Origin: Hermatobates lingyangjiaoensis
Taxonomy: Eukaryota > Arthropoda > Insecta > Hemiptera > Hermatobatidae
DNA: 64,000 nucleotides
NCBI GenBank assembly: GCA_026182355.1
Contig: JAPFBL010000170.1
Coordinates: 10,001-74,000, forward strand
Direction: 5' to 3'
Shown here: in pieces, positions 10,976 through 20,655 of the stretch
Layout of the letters: the number at the start of each line of letters is the position of its first letter
How positions within the stretch are numbered: position 1 is the first letter of the stretch
Position numbers and translations under genes: made by a program
The notes under the pieces: generated by a model
Databases searched by the model: none
The model's input: only the letters and a program-made list of their open reading frames with translations
What the model was told of the DNA's origin: nothing

Positions 10976-11940
10976 GGATTATCATAAAGTTTGATAATAC
11001 TTTAACACGACTATATTTTACCAGTAACTGGTAAAATTATAGATTGTTTTTTACCAGACGGTAAAATTTGAGATATATAGTAAATTATCTCATATGGTTC
11101 CAAAATTAGGATTGGAACCAGATGAGTTCCAATAACTCATTAGTTATTGGCTTATTGGATATCTATGATATCTACCTAAAAATAAGTAGGTAATCATATG
11201 TATATAATACCAATAATTATCTACAGTAAATTAATACAAAAAGGTAATTTATTATCAATTATGTTTACCTATAGCAAAATTTAGTGTAAGCCACTCCACA
11301 TTTTTTAATTAGAAGTAAAAATAAAATTCTCTTATTTTCACTATAGTGGTATTTAAAGCTTTTAAAATAACTTTTAGTTTAATTATTCCAGTGAAACATT
11401 TCTGGCCGAGATAATAGGTAAGAAATGATTAATTTCTTAAAGGAAGTTAATTTAATTATAAGAATAATTTATGTTTTACATATTTTTTCCTGGAATGTTA
11501 CTAATATTCTCTGTGTTTGTAAACAAGAATAACTTTTTTTTATTTTTTTAATGAGCAGAAAAATGACGTATGTATAGTTTATAATTAGTATAATTGTAGG
11601 AAATATTTATATAATTTTCTGTAAATATGAAGTGAAATTAGGTATGAGTTAGTTTGTCATAACCAGGTTGTTGCTAATCGGAATTAGCACTTAAGCTAAT
11701 AGAGGAAATTTCAATAGGATTTCCACTCCGGTCAAGTTTGTAACCTGGTGTTTACCAAGAATTTATTGCAAATAACCATGAAACCTTCTAATTAAGTTCC
11801 CAATCTAATATTTACATATGCTTAGTAAGCTAATGAAATACAATTTTAGGCAAAGTTTGTGTTTCATATTAATTAAAGCAAAATAATTAGAAATGGGAAA
11901 ATAACTATGATTATAAAAATGTTATCAATGATTTAGTGCT
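10976..11940. other. AT-rich sequence, no gene seen
   Basis: A less AT-rich block at about 11640-11770 contains GCTAATCGGAATTAGC, an imperfect inverted repeat. No coding signal. Confidence 0.3.
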
Positions 11941-11952
11941 CTTTATCCCACT

Positions 11953-12893
11953 GAGATTGATGGAGGTTTTTAAAAAACTGATAAAATATTGATTTGATTG
12001 TTTGGTAGTGTACGTGTAATTATAATCAATATTATCAAAATCAATTGAGATAAATGGAGCTTTTTAAATAACTGATAAAATATTGATTTGATTGTTTGGT
12101 AGTGTACATGTAATTATAATCAGTATTATCAAAATCAATTGAGATAAATGGAGCTTTTTAAATAACTGATAAAATATTTATTTGATTGTTTGGTACTGTA
12201 CGTGTAATTATAATCAATATTATCAAAATCAATTGAGATAAATGGAGCTTTTTAAAAAACTGATAAAATATTGATTTGATTGTTTGGTACTGTACGTGTA
12301 ATTATAATCAATATTATCAAAATCAATTGAGATAAATGGAGCTTTTTAAAAAACTGATGAAATATTTATTTGATTTTTTGGAAGTGTACGTGTAATTATA
12401 ATCAATATTATCAAAATCAATTGAGATAAATGGAGCTTTTTAAAATACTGATAAAATATTTATTTGATTGTTTGGAAGTGTACGTGTAATTATAATCAAT
12501 ATTATCAAAATCAATTGAGATAAATGGAGCTTTTTAAAAAACTGATAAAATATTTATTTGATTGTTTGGAAGTGTACGTGTAATTATAATCAATATTATC
12601 AAAATCAATTGAGATAAATGGAGTTTTTTAAAAAACTGATAAAAATTTATTTGATTTTTTGGAAGTGTACGTGTAATTATAAACAATATTATCAAAATCA
12701 ATTGAGATAAATGGAGCCTTTTAAATAACTGATAAAATATTTATTTGATCGTTTGGTAGTGTACGTGTAATTATAATCAATATTATCAAAATCAATTGAG
12801 ATAAATGGAGCTTTTTAAAAAACTGATGAAATATTTATTTGATTGTTTGGTATTGTACGTGTAATTATAAACAATATTATCAAAATCAATTGA
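11953..12893. repeat. 94-bp minisatellite, about 10 copies
   Basis: The word GAGATAAATGGAGC or a close variant recurs at 11953, 12047, 12141, 12235, 12329, 12423, 12517, 12611, 12704, 12798 and (GAGTT) 12892. The spacing is 94 bp with one 93-bp step. Units are highly similar, so the array expanded or homogenised recently. Each unit holds an inverted pair AATATTGATT / AATCAATATT. Confidence 0.95.
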
Positions 12894-12967
12894 GTTAACT
12901 AATTTTTGTTCTGGAAATAAAACATGAACTTTTGCCTGGAGCAAATGTACTGGTTTACATATTTCTG

Positions 12968-12969
<2 letters not shown>

Positions 12970-13010
<41 letters not shown>
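12970..13010. repeat. (TG)n microsatellite
   Basis: A near-pure TG run of about 40 bases just downstream of the minisatellite. Confidence 0.95.
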
Positions 13011-13560
13011 GTGTAACTTTCTTTTTTTGAAACAAAGCGCTTAATTATAAAATATATAATATAACAAATACAAAATGAAAAATAAAACTAAATGGGGTGG
13101 TTTAAAGTACAAGATACTTGTTTTTTTTTTGGCAAAAGAGTTAATCTGGTAGGAGGGTGAATGGGGTGTGTTAAATCAAAAAGGAACATTGAGTGGCCGT
13201 AAACGCACCCCGCCGTCTCAGAAGATGATCCTCAAAGCAACATAAAGATCTGCTATCAAGCAAACAGCCTCCCCCCTACTGTCTACCTGTTCACTACGCG
13301 CCATGTAGGCTTCATCAAGCTTTCTCCCAACAATGGCCGTCTTCTCTTATCAACCCTCTTATTGTCAACCATCTCCTGAGTCATTGGCAGGATTAAAATA
13401 TCACTTCTTTGCATATAGCACTGTCATATACTGTCATCACTATTAGGAGGGATTCCAAAAACAGTTTAGATTTTTCAATTTCGATAAACCTTTATCAAAT
13501 TTTTATTGTTTTTTTTTGCATTTAAACAATATTTTTAGCATTCCAATTCCTTGAAATATT
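13011..13560. other. Unassigned sequence
   Basis: Less AT-rich around 13180-13390, with several CCTCC/CTCTT words, but no frame resembles a known protein. No repeat partner was found in the window. Confidence 0.3.
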
Positions 13561-13636
13561 TTATTACACACACACACATATATATATAATTATATTGTTA
13601 TAAATATTCTTTATAAATTATATATATAATATATAT

Positions 13637-13805
13637 AAACACTTTTTCTTCTTCTTGGAGTTTGGTCAGTGTTAATATACGGAATCACCTTTTCGCCAAC
13701 GTTTCGTCTTTATTTTAAGACATCCTCAGGGCTATAAATACCCTATAAAACTCTAAGAAGAAGAAAAAGTGTTTATTAGTAAATTGTAGTCAAGAAAACA
13801 TTACC
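13637..13805 (-). mobile_element. PLE family P copy with hammerhead-like motif
   Basis: The minus strand carries the core at 13698-13729: CTGAGGA, T, stem GTCTT/AAGAC, GAA, ACGT, T, then GGCGAAAAGG downstream. The downstream part matches the arms of the palindrome at 62455-62587. Flanked by (TA)n on both sides. Confidence 0.8.
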
Positions 13806-13807
13806 TT

Positions 13808-13810
<3 letters not shown>

Positions 13811-13863
<53 letters not shown>
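13811..13863. repeat. (TA)n microsatellite
   Basis: Pure TA run of about 50 bases. Confidence 0.97.
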
Positions 13864-13866
<3 letters not shown>

Positions 13867-14083
13867 TTGTTGCGATGTTGACCAATGGGAGTAGAGTTAC
13901 AGGTCCATGCGTAAGGTCCCAGTTGCCAGCTGCTCAGCAAAAAGCCTTTGCGTTCTGCTAATAGGTATAGAGGTCTATTAATCAAAAATAGAAAGGGAAC
14001 AGGAGTTCACTGTAAAGTGAGGCTAATGTTTTCTGCCAAACATCATTTAACACAGAGGGACAACATCGCAACAAATCATATTC
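13864..14083. repeat. 219-bp element with 17-bp inverted ends between TA tracts
   Basis: GATTTGTTGCGATGTTG near 13865 is exactly complementary to CAACATCGCAACAAATC ending near 14080. The interior is not palindromic and no other copy was seen. It could be a MITE-like element or a PLE foldback whose inner part came from another sequence. Confidence 0.5.
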
Positions 14084-14129
14084 CTTTCCCCGGACAACTC
14101 ATAGAAAACTATATATATATATATATATG

Positions 14130-14413
14130 TTTAATTAAAAATTATGCCAATTTTAACTTTTGTTCTTTTCTGAGTTAATTTTTCAAGTTTTCTCACTATG
14201 GATTTCCACCTTTCTGGTAAAATATAAAGTAATAACTCGGAAAAGAACAAAAATTAAAATTGGCAATTACTTTATATTTTACCAGAAAGGTGGAAATCTA
14301 TAGTGAGAAAACTTGAAAAATTAACTCGGAAAAGAACAAAAGTTAAAATTGGCATAATTTTTAATAAAACATGTTTGATTGAAGGTCTGCTCCCAAAATA
14401 CACAAATATATAT
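14130..14413. mobile_element. PLE family G foldback (ORF N-terminus)
   Basis: Two inverted copies of the ORF N-terminal region meet near 14230-14260. Both sides run into (TA)n. It shares CCTTTCTGGTAAAATATA with the 19984-20795 palindrome. No ribozyme-like core is retained here. Confidence 0.85.
14267..14413 (+). pseudogene. PLE ORF N-terminal fragment, family G
   Basis: Reads LLYILPERWKSIVRKLEKLT and later FNKTCLIEGLLPKYTNIY, then runs into (TA)n. The block with FN-x-TC-x2-EGLLPKYTNI is shared with the fragments at 19984-20160 and 28053-28163. The repeated pairing with a ribozyme-bearing leader shows it is the start of PLE ORFs. Reverse transcriptase is absent, so this is a truncated remnant. 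Confidence 0.75.
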
Positions 14414-14414
14414 A

Positions 14415-14478
14415 TATTATATTGCGGTTTGATCATTGATTCATATTTCAGGTGTTTATTGTGAAATCTTGTTTTATA
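14415..14478 (+). mobile_element. PLE family A 3' terminus
   Basis: TTGCGGTTTGATCATTGATT followed by a diverged GTTTATTGTGAAATCTTG end, bounded by TA runs. Only the last ~60 bp of family A are present. Confidence 0.7.
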
Positions 14479-14487
14479 TATATAAAT

Positions 14488-14720
14488 ATACCTTCACACA
14501 GAAAAAACACACACAAAAAAGACTTACAACGATATTTCGACATTCGTCGTCATCGGGCACAAGTAGTCCCTCTGAGTAGTAGAAGCTAACTCACTGAAGC
14601 TAACTCTGCATAATGAAGATGAATGTCGAAATATTGTTGTAAGCCTTTTTTTTGTGTTTTTATCTGTTCTTCTCTTTCCTGTGTGAAGCAGTAGTCCTGT
14701 TGGACCGTTTTAAGTATATA
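14488..14720. mobile_element. PLE family T palindrome
   Basis: Left arm (minus) carries a core with GACGACGAATGTCGAAATAT. The right arm near 14612-14640 carries TGAATGTCGAAATATTGT. Arms end CACACAGAAAAAACACAC and its counterpart near 14650-14685. (TA)n follows. Confidence 0.75.
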
Positions 14721-15000
14721 TATATATATATATATATACTTTTTCGTTGGAAATTCTACATAACATACAAGCACTGAGTCATCCTTAAAGCAAAAGCTTT
14801 CGCTCAGGCAAAAGCCTATTAAAATTATATTTCATGAATTCGATTTCTACGACCAGAACATTTTTATTTGATGTGCTATACAATATATATATATATAAAA
14901 TAGATTCAGGGAAAGAACACACCGAAAAGAGAACACAGAAACTCTGTCTTATACTTTGAACGCGTCGGTATATATATATAATATATATCATATCAGTAGA
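14721..15000 (-). mobile_element. PLE-like fragments between TA tracts
   Basis: TTTTTCGTTGGAAATTC near 14741 matches the family M outer end at about 56157-56168. GAAAGAACACACCGAAAAG at about 14910-14928 resembles the outer ends of families D and T. The intervening 14770-14880 has no match. Interpreted as decayed truncated copies. Confidence 0.45.
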
Positions 15001-15118
15001 GGTTTTTGACTCTGACGAAGACCGCTTGTTACGGTTGAAAGATCTTAGTCTTGTTTTCCCATTTCTTATTGTGGTTTGATCATTGATTTTTATTCACTTG
15101 TTTAAGTAAAATCTTTAT
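15001..15118 (+). mobile_element. PLE family A single-arm copy
   Basis: Starts within GTTTTTGACTCTGACG, carries the full ribozyme-like core, then the terminal GTGGTTTGATCATTGAT and AAATCTTTATA into (TA)n. This is one arm only, 5' truncated. Confidence 0.9.
15012..15046 (+). ncRNA. Hammerhead-like ribozyme motif, family A
   Basis: CTGACGA, extra A, stem GACCG/CGGTT with a 7-base loop, GAA, palindrome AGATCT, then T as the H17 position. Order and spacing fit a type I hammerhead with a very short helix III that would pair between two molecules. The extra base before stem II departs from the canonical core. Activity is inferred only. Confidence 0.65.
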
Positions 15119-15154
15119 ATATATATATATAATATTATATATATATATATATAT

Positions 15155-15271
15155 ACTGTTGAAATGTACCGCAGCATCGGCGTTTACGACTTTCAAACTA
15201 AGCTGTTCCAGTCTCCTGACAGTCTTACGAATACAAGGTGGTAATTCCCAAATAAGTTGTCCAAAGGACAT
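15155..15271 (-). pseudogene. PLE ORF N-terminal fragment, family I
   Basis: Starts MSFGQLIWELPPCIRKTVRR, continues LEQLSLKVVNADAAVHFNS and then runs into (TA)n. The pattern SFG-x-L-x2-LP-x3-R-x2-VR-x-LE-x-L-x12-FN aligns with family G (SFGELLYILPERWKSIVRKL). The first ATG follows the ribozyme-like core by about 110 bases on the same strand, as in family G. Only 39 codons remain. Confidence 0.75.
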
Positions 15272-15384
15272 TAAGACACTTTCTTTGAAACACTTTAATA
15301 AATATCAACAGTTTTAATAAAACTGAAAGACTAACATCACAGGTAAAGAATTTAACATAACTTACTACACGATTAGATAAACAC

Positions 15385-15415
15385 AAGCTTTTGACTATGC
15401 CATAGTCATCGTCAG
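15385..15415 (-). ncRNA. Hammerhead-like motif, family I
   Basis: CTGACGA, extra T, seven-base-pair stem GACTATG/CATAGTC around a single G, AAA (G12 changed to A), AGCT, T. The long perfect stem with a one-base loop and the changed G12 would probably impair cleavage. Confidence 0.5.
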
Positions 15416-15768
15416 GTTGGAAATTTTTAGTCTTACATTTCACAAAATTTGGTAATTTTAAAACAATAAAACAGTTTAAACAATTTGAAATTAAACTAAT
15501 AAATATAAATGAATTTAACTTTTATTTATATTCATTAGATTAATTCCAAATTGTTTAAACTGTTTTATTTTTTTAAAATTTTAAAATTTACAAATGTTGT
15601 AAAATGTAAGACTAAAAATTTCCAACCTGACGATGACTATGGCATAGTCAAAAACTTGTGTTTATCTAATCGTGTAGTAAGTTATGTTAAATTCTTTACC
15701 TGTGATGTTAGTCTTTCAGTTTTATTAAAACTGTTAATATTTTGGGAACATGTAAAAATATGTATTTT

Positions 15769-16950
15769 TAATTAAAATGAATTGTATAAACCTGAATCAA
15801 TATATTTAATTTGTATAAGGGAATAGGTTAATAATAAACTCTCTGATTTATCAGGAGTTTAGGAATCACGAAAACAAAACAACTAGGTATTACAATTGAC
15901 ACATTGGCACAAAGGTCAAAGGTGAAGTGTGAGAGGGCAGTGAGATATAGCGTGTAAGAGTGAGAAGGAGAAGAAAAGAGAGCAGCTAATGGATATAAAA
16001 AGGGGGGGGGGGGAGTGTGTGACAGAGATGAAGAGTGAGTGGGAGTGAGAGAGGAGATTACAATTAAAGATGGAGGCAAGCTGACAGGTTTAACATTCAA
16101 AGGTCAAATGACGTATGCTTAGATCAGCATTCAACTAGAAAATTAAAAGTATGATTTTTAAGAAATGTCATTGTTTAGAAATATTTAGTATTTATGTAAT
16201 TATCTCTCATTTTCTATAGCCATTTCAAGAATTTGTTGATCACCTAACAGCAACGTTAAAATGTATATAAATAAATAGATTTTAGAGACCTTTTGCAGTA
16301 TGTCATAAATAATAATTGATAGAAATAAATGTATAATTAGTGAGTAGTTGAAAAGTAGTATAAAATACGTAGAGGATTATATAAAAATTATATACAGCAA
16401 CTGGACAAAGAAATTTAATTATATATTGTTAATTTCATTGTAATTAACTTTACTGATGTATTACAAAGAAATTATTTTACATTAGCTTTATAAATACTAA
16501 CTTTTAAACTAAAAATTGACATGAACTAACACTTTCTTTGGTATTCCTGGATCAAAAAAAAGTAAAATAACTTCCATTTAACTTTTAATACAGGTATTGT
16601 GTATGTAACATTGTGTACAATGCATGTGAAAGTGTATATAAAGAATATGATGTGATAAAACATGATCTGTTAATATATTAATAAGTAAAAAATATATATA
16701 GAATATATTAGTAATTAAATTGTATTTATTTTGATATTGCTAGCTGAGGTTAATTATTTCATTGACATTACAATTAAATAAATGAAATTAATGTATTAAA
16801 CGTTTCTTACTTGTAGTGAAATTGAGGGTTTTCAATATACAGATTTGTGTTTCTGGTTTCTTATGTTAATAGGCCAGCCGAGATTGTTCTGGTTCAATAA
16901 TGTCTGTGCGTTAAATTGACAAGACTTTCAATATCCCCCCCCCCCCCCAA
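15769..16950. other. AT-rich sequence with a GA-rich patch
   Basis: A purine-rich patch at 15900-16080 (GAGTGAGAGA and a G run at 16004) gives a low-complexity proline/serine frame on the minus strand that I reject as a gene. A C run sits at 16938. No other feature. Confidence 0.35.
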
Positions 16951-16959
16951 AGGGGTCTG

Positions 16960-17110
16960 TGGGAAAACTCATTTAAATAAAAGGGATTGGCTAGTAGCTA
17001 GCTGTTAACTGTTTTAGTCCCTTTTAGGCAAAGATGGCTACCTATACATGAGAGGGCTGCTTAATGCAGCACAATTAGCATAACACCTGCAGTAGTGAAG
17101 CAAGATTCAC
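16960..17110. promoter_or_regulatory. Candidate conserved non-coding block
   Basis: A locally GC-balanced, repeat-free block contains GGCAAAGATGGCTACC, TGCTTAATGCAGCA and ATTAGCATAACACCTG. It has no coding frame and no second copy in the window. Assignment is inference from composition and motif density only. Confidence 0.25.
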
Positions 17111-17424
17111 ATTAAACATGTTTAAGAAAACCTTTCCACAGGGGTTTCTTTTTAGTATACCTCACATTTACACACTTACAACAGTTGTAAAAACAAAACT
17201 TTATCACACTAAGTAATAATGCGATATAAACCTTCTGGAAATAATAAGCTTTACAAAAAACTGAAATAAAATGGTAAGTAAAAAATTGATATTTTGGTAT
17301 ATTCAACAGTCTTTAAACGAATTGTTTTTTTTTTTCAACATATTTATTTAAATATACAACTACGCATATGTTGCGTAACAAGCATAAGTAGTGCAAGTAA
17401 TACAAATAAGTTTCTTCTAACGTA

Positions 17425-18115
17425 GTGCAATCAGTTATTATGTGATATTTACTCATTGTAGGGTAAAAATCTAATGAAATGGTCTCCACATATAAAAATT
17501 TTAATCATATAGACAACGCGTTTCGAACACGTAGTGTTCTTTCTCAGGCATTAACTAAAAAATACAATGACTCCAGAGAGTTATCTATAGTACAAAGTAA
17601 ATAAGTACAAAAATTAATATAAAATTTATTATATAAATTTATTTTATATTAATTTATAATTTTATTTTAATTTTATATGAATTGTATTTTTTAGTTAATG
17701 CCTGAGGAAGAACACTACGTGTTCGAAACGCGTTGTTTATATCATTAAAATTTTTATATGTAGAGACCATTTCATTAGATTTTTACCCTACAATAAATAA
17801 GTTTGTATTATATTCTTTGTAACTTTGTATTCTTTGTATTATAACTGTGTAAGGTAAAAAGCTAATGAAATGGTCTCCACATACAGATATTTAATAATAT
17901 AAAAAACATGTTTCGAACACATAGTGTTCTTCTTCAGGTATTAACTAAATCAAGACATTGTTTTTTTTTAGTTAATCCCTGAAGAAAACTACATGTTTCA
18001 AACGTGTTGTTTATATCATTAATTTTTTATATGTGGAGACCATTTCATTAGCTTTTTTCCCTACAATGAGTAAATGCCACATAATAACTGATTGCACTAT
18101 GTTAGAATTATAACT
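17425..18115. mobile_element. PLE family F, two palindromes in one outer inverted frame
   Basis: The first palindrome (about 17455-17795) has cores at 17515-17547 (minus) and 17702-17734 (plus). The second (about 17855-18070) has decayed cores. Outermost words GTGCAATCAGTTATTATGTG (17426) and its complement near 18080 are inverted, so the unit looks like a foldback of foldbacks. Flanks are not (TA)n, unlike most families. Confidence 0.85.
17702..17734 (+). ncRNA. Hammerhead-like ribozyme motif, family F
   Basis: CTGAGGA, extra A, perfect stem GAACAC/GTGTTC with loop TAC, GAA, palindrome ACGCGT, T. One of the best preserved cores in the window. Confidence 0.7.
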
Positions 18116-18479
18116 TTGTATTATATTATAACTTTGAATAATATTCAACATGAGCAAAGAATCAAACCCACTGGTTCAACCAAAGGTATTTTAAAAGAAA
18201 ATTATTGAAATATTCTCGATATCTGATTCTATTAAAATAAAATAGATTCAGTTTCTAATTTAATGGGAAAAAAAAGAATTAAAATATCGAAAATTAGTCA
18301 CACTTAACTCTGACAATGGCAGCTTCTACCTGCTTTTATTGTATTGGTTCAAGGAAGTCTGTGGACTGGTAATACTGTTATGATATTAATTCGTTAAATG
18401 TTATAAATTAGAAGTAAAAGCGGATGAAATGAAAAAAAAACCATTAAACTCGTATTTCTTTAATATAATCAAATAAGAA
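18116..18479. other. AT-rich sequence, no feature seen
   Basis: No open frame or repeat match was recognised. Confidence 0.3.
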
Positions 18480-18685
18480 AACATAAAGTCTACGCACAAG
18501 TTTTTTTTTTAATTCAAACTACACGTTTCAAACACTGTGTGTTCATCATCAGGTAAACATCTGATGGAAGGAGTTGAGAACCTACAACTGTGAATTTGGA
18601 CAGTTATAGGTCCTACACTCCTTCAATTGGATGTTTACCTGATGATGAACACAAAGTGTTTGAAATGCGTAGTTTATATATATAA
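18480..18685. mobile_element. PLE family F-related palindrome
   Basis: Arms meet near 18595. The right core CTGATGA, T, GAACAC/GTGTTT, GAA, ATGCGT starts near 18639, with the mirrored core near 18526-18557. It ends in (TA)n and directly abuts the endonuclease fragment at 18694. Confidence 0.8.
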
Positions 18686-18693
18686 ATATATAT

Positions 18694-18966
18694 ACAACTC
18701 AGTGTGACTCCTTTTACGTTGGCTTAACTTCTAATAAGTTGAGCCTTCGTATGAATGGTCATAGGGCTTCAGTCGGTCAACGCAGTAACTATCCTGTAGC
18801 CATCCATGCGAACTCGCATGGACTCAGTTTCAATGACTGTTTCAGGGTTCAGATCCTGAAACAGATCCCCGAATCCAACAATAAAGTTACCCTAAGAGCT
18901 TCAGAGGAGGCATACATATGCTTACTTGATGCTCGCTCTTCCCCCGGACTCAACCTCAACCGATAA
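18694..18966 (+). CDS. PLE GIY-YIG endonuclease, C-terminal part
   Basis: About 90 codons. A Cys residue and FYVG (the YIG half of the motif) come first, then SLRMNGHRASV containing the conserved Arg-x3-GH, a PVA-x-HAN-x-H segment with the zinc-binding-type histidines, a FNDCF stretch, LRASEEA with the likely metal-binding Glu, and a terminus ending SPGLNLNR before the stop. Order and spacing match EN domains of Penelope-like elements. The first part of the GIY-YIG domain and the whole reverse transcriptase are missing. The frame is intact within the fragment. It is 80-90% alike in layout to 43478-43726, which belongs to a sister family. Confidence 0.85.
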   Translation, partial: TTQCDSFYVGLTSNKLSLRMNGHRASVGQRSNYPVAIHANSHGLSFNDCFRVQILKQIPESNNKVTLRASEEAYICLLDARSSPGLNLNR

Positions 18967-19274
18967 TTTATTTATGATTTATTTATTATTTTTTTTTTAT
19001 TTATTTATTTATTTTTTTTTATTTATTTATTTATTATTTTTTATTTTACTTTTTATTTATTATTTTTATTAATTTTAATTTGATTTATCTACTTTTTTAT
19101 AACTTTTTTATAATTTTTTATAGTTATAATTTTTACTCGTTCCTTTTACGTCTTAATTTGGCTCTTCATTTCCTTCCCTCCCTTCCCCCGCTTGGTGGTA
19201 AGTGGTTGCGGTTTCCGAGTTCAGTACCGCCCTGTCTTCCTGCGGGACTCTTCGCTCTTCGCTCTTCGCACCTC

Positions 19275-19300
19275 CTGATGACGACGATTGTCGAAATATC
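19275..19300 (+). ncRNA. Hammerhead-like ribozyme motif, family B
   Basis: CTGATGA, extra C, short stem GAC/GTC with loop GATT, GAA, ATAT, C (H17), then GATGTGAG. It lies in the 3' UTR of the PLE, about 310 bases after the endonuclease stop. Confidence 0.6.
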
Positions 19301-19367
19301 GATGTGAGTTATGTCTGTGTCTTTCTGTGTGTTTCCTTCGTTTTTTATTTTATTATATATATATATA

Positions 19368-19566
19368 TCAATGATTAAACCACAATAAGAATGGGAAACA
19401 AGACTAAGATCTTTCAACCGTAACAAGCGGTCTTCGTCAGAGTCAAAAACCCAACTGAACACTAGATGCAGAAAACATCTGGTGAGGAGTTGAGAAGAGT
19501 TTCCCATTCTTATTGTGGTTTAATCATTGATTGTTGTTTCACGTGTTTATGTGAAATCTTTATTTA
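19368..19566. mobile_element. PLE family A palindrome
   Basis: Left arm has AAGATCTTTCAACCGTAACA and the inverted core. The right arm keeps only the outer TTCTTATTGTGGTTTAATCA part, so the arms are unequal. The central 19455-19500 holds GAACACTAGATGCAGAAAAC and similar filler. (TA)n flanks both sides. Confidence 0.88.
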
Positions 19567-19594
19567 TATATATATATATATATATAAAAGAAGA

Positions 19595-19950
19595 AAAACT
19601 TGTTTTGTGTGGATACTTTGTATTGTCTATTTACCCTAGTATGAGTAAATAACACACAATTATGTATTGCATTAATAATGAGTAAAATAAGAAAAAAATT
19701 AAACTCAGAGTATCGTAAAAGTTTAAAAAATAAAGTTAACCCTTTATATAATATCTAGTATATATTTATCTGGAGGTTGTAAGGTCCAAGTAAGGCAAAT
19801 TTATTGACCTCAAGGGAACTGGCCTAAGGAAGCCGTGCATTAAGTCAAGTCTGGCTTCAGATATTACAGACCCGCCCTCTGTGAACGCCTCTCAAAATCG
19901 CATCGTATTGTATAACACTTGGCTTTTCCAAACCAGTGCCAACACAATGT
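19595..19950. other. Family F fragment plus unassigned sequence
   Basis: 19600-19670 shares the outer GTATGAGTAAATAACACAC word with family F. The block 19775-19945 is more GC-balanced and has no match in the window. Confidence 0.4.
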
Positions 19951-19983
19951 GTTTATATATATATATATATATATATTTGATAT

Positions 19984-20160
19984 ATATATATTTGTATATT
20001 TTGGGAGCAGACCTTCAATCAAACATGTTTCATTAAAAATTATGCCAATTTTAACTTTTGTTCTTTTCCGGGTTAATTTTTCAAGTTTTCTGACTATGGA
20101 TTTCCACCTTTCTGGTAAAATATAATGTAATTCACCAAAAGATTTATTCTTGACATACAT
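19984..20160 (-). pseudogene. PLE ORF N-terminal fragment, family G (left arm)
   Basis: Starts at an ATG whose complement is 20158-20160 and reads MYVKNKSFGELHYILPERWK, then SIVRKLEKLTRKRTKVKIG, ending FNETCLIEGLLPKYTNIY at the TA tract. This is 59 codons of a basic N-terminal region. The same-strand ribozyme-like core (20223-20252) sits about 60 bases upstream of the ATG. Reverse transcriptase and endonuclease are missing. Confidence 0.78.
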
Positions 20161-20222
20161 TTTTTTCACTAAACAAGTTTTAACCATAAATAACAAATTA
20201 ACAATAGTTACAAATTATATAC

Positions 20223-20252
20223 GACGTTTCGGTCAGCTCTGACCATCTTCAG
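20223..20252 (-). ncRNA. Hammerhead-like ribozyme motif, family G (left arm)
   Basis: Mirror of 20564-20593: CTGAAGA, T, GGTCAG/CTGACC, GAA, ACGT, C. Confidence 0.7.
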
Positions 20253-20563
20253 GGACTAATAACTAAATCATCACAGAACTCAAATACAAAAATAAGAACT
20301 ATCTAAATTATTAACACAATTATTAACATCCTAACAGAATAAGAAATATTTACATGAATTGAGTGGGAGGTGTGTATTTTGGGAGCAGCCCTTCAATCAA
20401 ACATGTTTTATTAAAAATTATGCCAATTCTAACTTTTGTTCTTTTCCTCCCACTCAATTCATGTAAATATTTCTTATTCTGTTAAGATGTTAATAATTGT
20501 GTTAATAATTTAAATAGTTGTTATTTTTGTATTTGAGTTCTGTGATGATTTAGTTATTAGTCC

Positions 20564-20593
20564 CTGAAGATGGTCAGAGCTGACCGAAACGTC
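20564..20593 (+). ncRNA. Hammerhead-like ribozyme motif, family G (right arm)
   Basis: CTGAAGA, extra T, perfect six-pair stem GGTCAG/CTGACC with loop AG, GAA, ACGT, C. The predicted cut follows the C at 20593. GUC-type cleavage triplet and short palindromic helix III match the minimal dimer-forming hammerheads described in PLEs. Confidence 0.72.
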
Positions 20594-20655
20594 GTATATA
20601 ATTTGTATATGTTGTTAATTTCTTTGTAATAGTTAAAACTTGTTTAGTGAAAAAA

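Larger units (their letters stand above)
15155..15768 (-). mobile_element. PLE family I foldback with ORF start
   Basis: A palindrome centred near 15535 has arms of more than 200 bp. The left arm (minus) continues into an ORF start at 15271. Cores are at 15385-15415 (minus) and 15627-15658 (plus). Each shows CTGACGA, T, stem GACTATG/CATAGTC, then AAA and AGCT (minus) or AACT (plus). The expected GAAA is AAAA here. Confidence 0.85.
18691..19360 (+). mobile_element. PLE family B 3' part: endonuclease end, UTR, ribozyme-like motif
   Basis: A 5'-truncated PLE begins at a TA run, codes the C-terminus of the GIY-YIG endonuclease, then has a T-rich 3' UTR with a CGCTCTT repeat near 19251-19265, the core at 19275-19300, and a terminus CCTTCGTTTTTTATTTTATT into (TA)n. 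Confidence 0.88.

Noticed and set aside
11953..12893. CRISPR-like array
   Set aside because: The repeats are direct 94-bp tandem units without unique spacers in a eukaryotic context; it is a minisatellite.
15828..16100. Ser/Pro-rich minus-strand frame
   Set aside because: It overlies a purine-rich low-complexity patch; the composition alone keeps the frame open.
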